The translations under genes and the position numbers were made by a program. A stretch of DNA of 12,905 bases from JAVBNJ01 sp031551625 (GTDB taxonomy: Bacteria > Bacteroidota > Bacteroidia > Bacteroidales > UBA932), in NCBI GenBank assembly GCA_031551625.1, contig JAVBNJ010000130.1:1-12905 (forward strand), in the 5' to 3' direction. This document shows, piece by piece, positions 12,113 through 12,905 of this stretch (position 1 is the first letter of the stretch; every line of letters begins with the position of its first letter). Under the pieces are notes generated by a model. The model did not search any database, had not been told where the DNA came from, and saw only the letters and a list, made by a program, of their open reading frames with translations.

Positions 12113-12905
12113 TTACCTATTGGCGTACATTTTTTCATAATAATGCTGATAGTCCCCAGATGTCACCTCGTCCAGCCACGCTTGGTTTTCTAAATACCAT
12201 TTAATGGTTTTCTCAATACCTTCTTCGAATTGCAACGACGGTTCCCAGCCCAATTCATTTTTTAACTTGGTGGAGTCAATAGCATAGCGCAAGTCGTGCC
12301 CGGCGCGGTCGGTAACGTAGGTAATCAATTTCTCCGAAGCACCTTCGGGGCGTCCCAACTGGCGGTCGGCTACTTTTATCAACACTTTTATCAAGTCTAT
12401 ATTTTTCCACTCGTTGAATCCGCCGATGTTATACGTGTCGCCAATTTTACCTTTGTGGAAAATCACATCAATAGCACGTGCATGATCTTCGACAAACAGC
12501 CAGTCGCGTACATTCTCGCCTTTGCCATACACGGGCAGCGGTTTGTTGTGGCGAATATTATTGATGAACAGCGGAATCAATTTTTCAGGAAACTGATATG
12601 GGCCGTAGTTGTTGGAGCAGTTGGTGACCAATACCGGCATGCCGAACGTATCGTGAAACGCACGTACAAAATGGTCGCTGGACGCTTTGGAGGCCGAGTA
12701 CGGCGAGTGTGGATCGTATTTGGTTGTTTCCAAGAAGAAACCTTCGTTACTCAACGATCCATAGACCTCGTCGGTCGAAATATGGTAAAACAATTTATTT
12801 TCCCATTGGCCGTTCCAGTAGTGTTTAGCGGCTTGCAACATCGACAAGGTTCCCATCACGTTTGTTTTCGCAAATGTAAACGGATCTTTAATCGAACGGT
12901 CGACA
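12113..12905 (-). CDS. rfbB: dTDP-glucose 4,6-dehydratase, N-terminus cut by the window edge
   Basis: 263 codons are visible in one frame running to the right edge; the start codon and NAD-binding N-terminus lie outside the window. The enzyme converts dTDP-glucose to dTDP-4-keto-6-deoxyglucose, the entry point to L-rhamnose and other deoxysugars. The visible part starts VDRSIKDPFTFAKTNVMGTL, then shows the catalytic ISTDEVYGS, YSASKASSDH with the Tyr and Lys of YxxxK, NCSNNYGPYQFPEKLIP and GENVRDWLFVEDHARAI, all typical of RfbB/RmlB. The frame is intact to the TAA at 12113, and the C-terminal length is normal. It heads the cotranscribed sugar-nucleotide set here; rfbA, rfbC or rfbD may lie to the right. 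Confidence 0.93.
   Translation of the reverse strand, partial: VDRSIKDPFTFAKTNVMGTLSMLQAAKHYWNGQWENKLFYHISTDEVYGSLSNEGFFLETTKYDPHSPYSASKASSDHFVRAFHDTFGMPVLVTNCSNNYGPYQFPEKLIPLFINNIRHNKPLPVYGKGENVRDWLFVEDHARAIDVIFHKGKIGDTYNIGGFNEWKNIDLIKVLIKVADRQLGRPEGASEKLITYVTDRAGHDLRYAIDSTKLKNELGWEPSLQFEEGIEKTIKWYLENQAWLDEVTSGDYQHYYEKMYANR

Overview
The window reads as a chromosomal segment of a Bacteroidota bacterium, most likely order Bacteroidales. The reasons are: an AddB-like RecB-family nuclease, a paired N-/O-acyltransferase set of the glycine-lipid type, a pRiA4b ORF-3-like gene overlapping miaA, a LuxC-type acyl-CoA reductase, AT-rich gene spacers without Shine-Dalgarno sequences, and one clear Bacteroides-type promoter (TTTG-N19-TAnnTTTG). 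All twelve recognisable genes lie on the minus strand, so transcription runs from the right edge to the left.

Right third (9.8-12.9 kb): three nucleotide-sugar genes, rfbB (dTDP-glucose 4,6-dehydratase, cut by the window edge), ugd (UDP-glucose 6-dehydrogenase) and a UDP-glucuronate decarboxylase. Ugd and the decarboxylase form the two-step route UDP-glucose -> UDP-glucuronate -> UDP-xylose. RfbB starts the dTDP-deoxysugar branch. Together they suggest precursor supply for a surface polysaccharide. Thioredoxin (trxA) and a long-chain polyprenyl diphosphate synthase follow.

Middle (3.9-8.3 kb): a LuxC-like acyl-CoA reductase, the pRiA4b ORF-3-like gene, miaA, and the two acyltransferases (glsA-like, glsB-like) that would make N-acyl/O-acyl glycine lipids. 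Left part (0.67-3.9 kb): a small four-helix-bundle (23S-IVS/S23-type) gene and a 938-residue AddB-like nuclease. Positions 1-669 hold no convincing gene but are dense in repeats and carry a strong promoter and a 115-nt imperfect palindrome that may be a structured RNA.

The most unusual content is the repeat landscape. Five stretches are tandem heptamers with the common skeleton AATTNNN. They sit in the gaps, supply stop codons and C-terminal residues, touch start codons, and in one case lie in frame inside the nuclease gene. The four-helix-bundle gene plus two inverted heptamer arrays exactly fills the space between the stop codon of its upstream neighbour and the start codon of its downstream neighbour, like a small inserted cassette. 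Other short palindromic elements occur inside the acyl-CoA reductase gene and just before the polyprenyl synthase start codon. Function assignments rest on motifs and remembered family patterns; no database search was possible.
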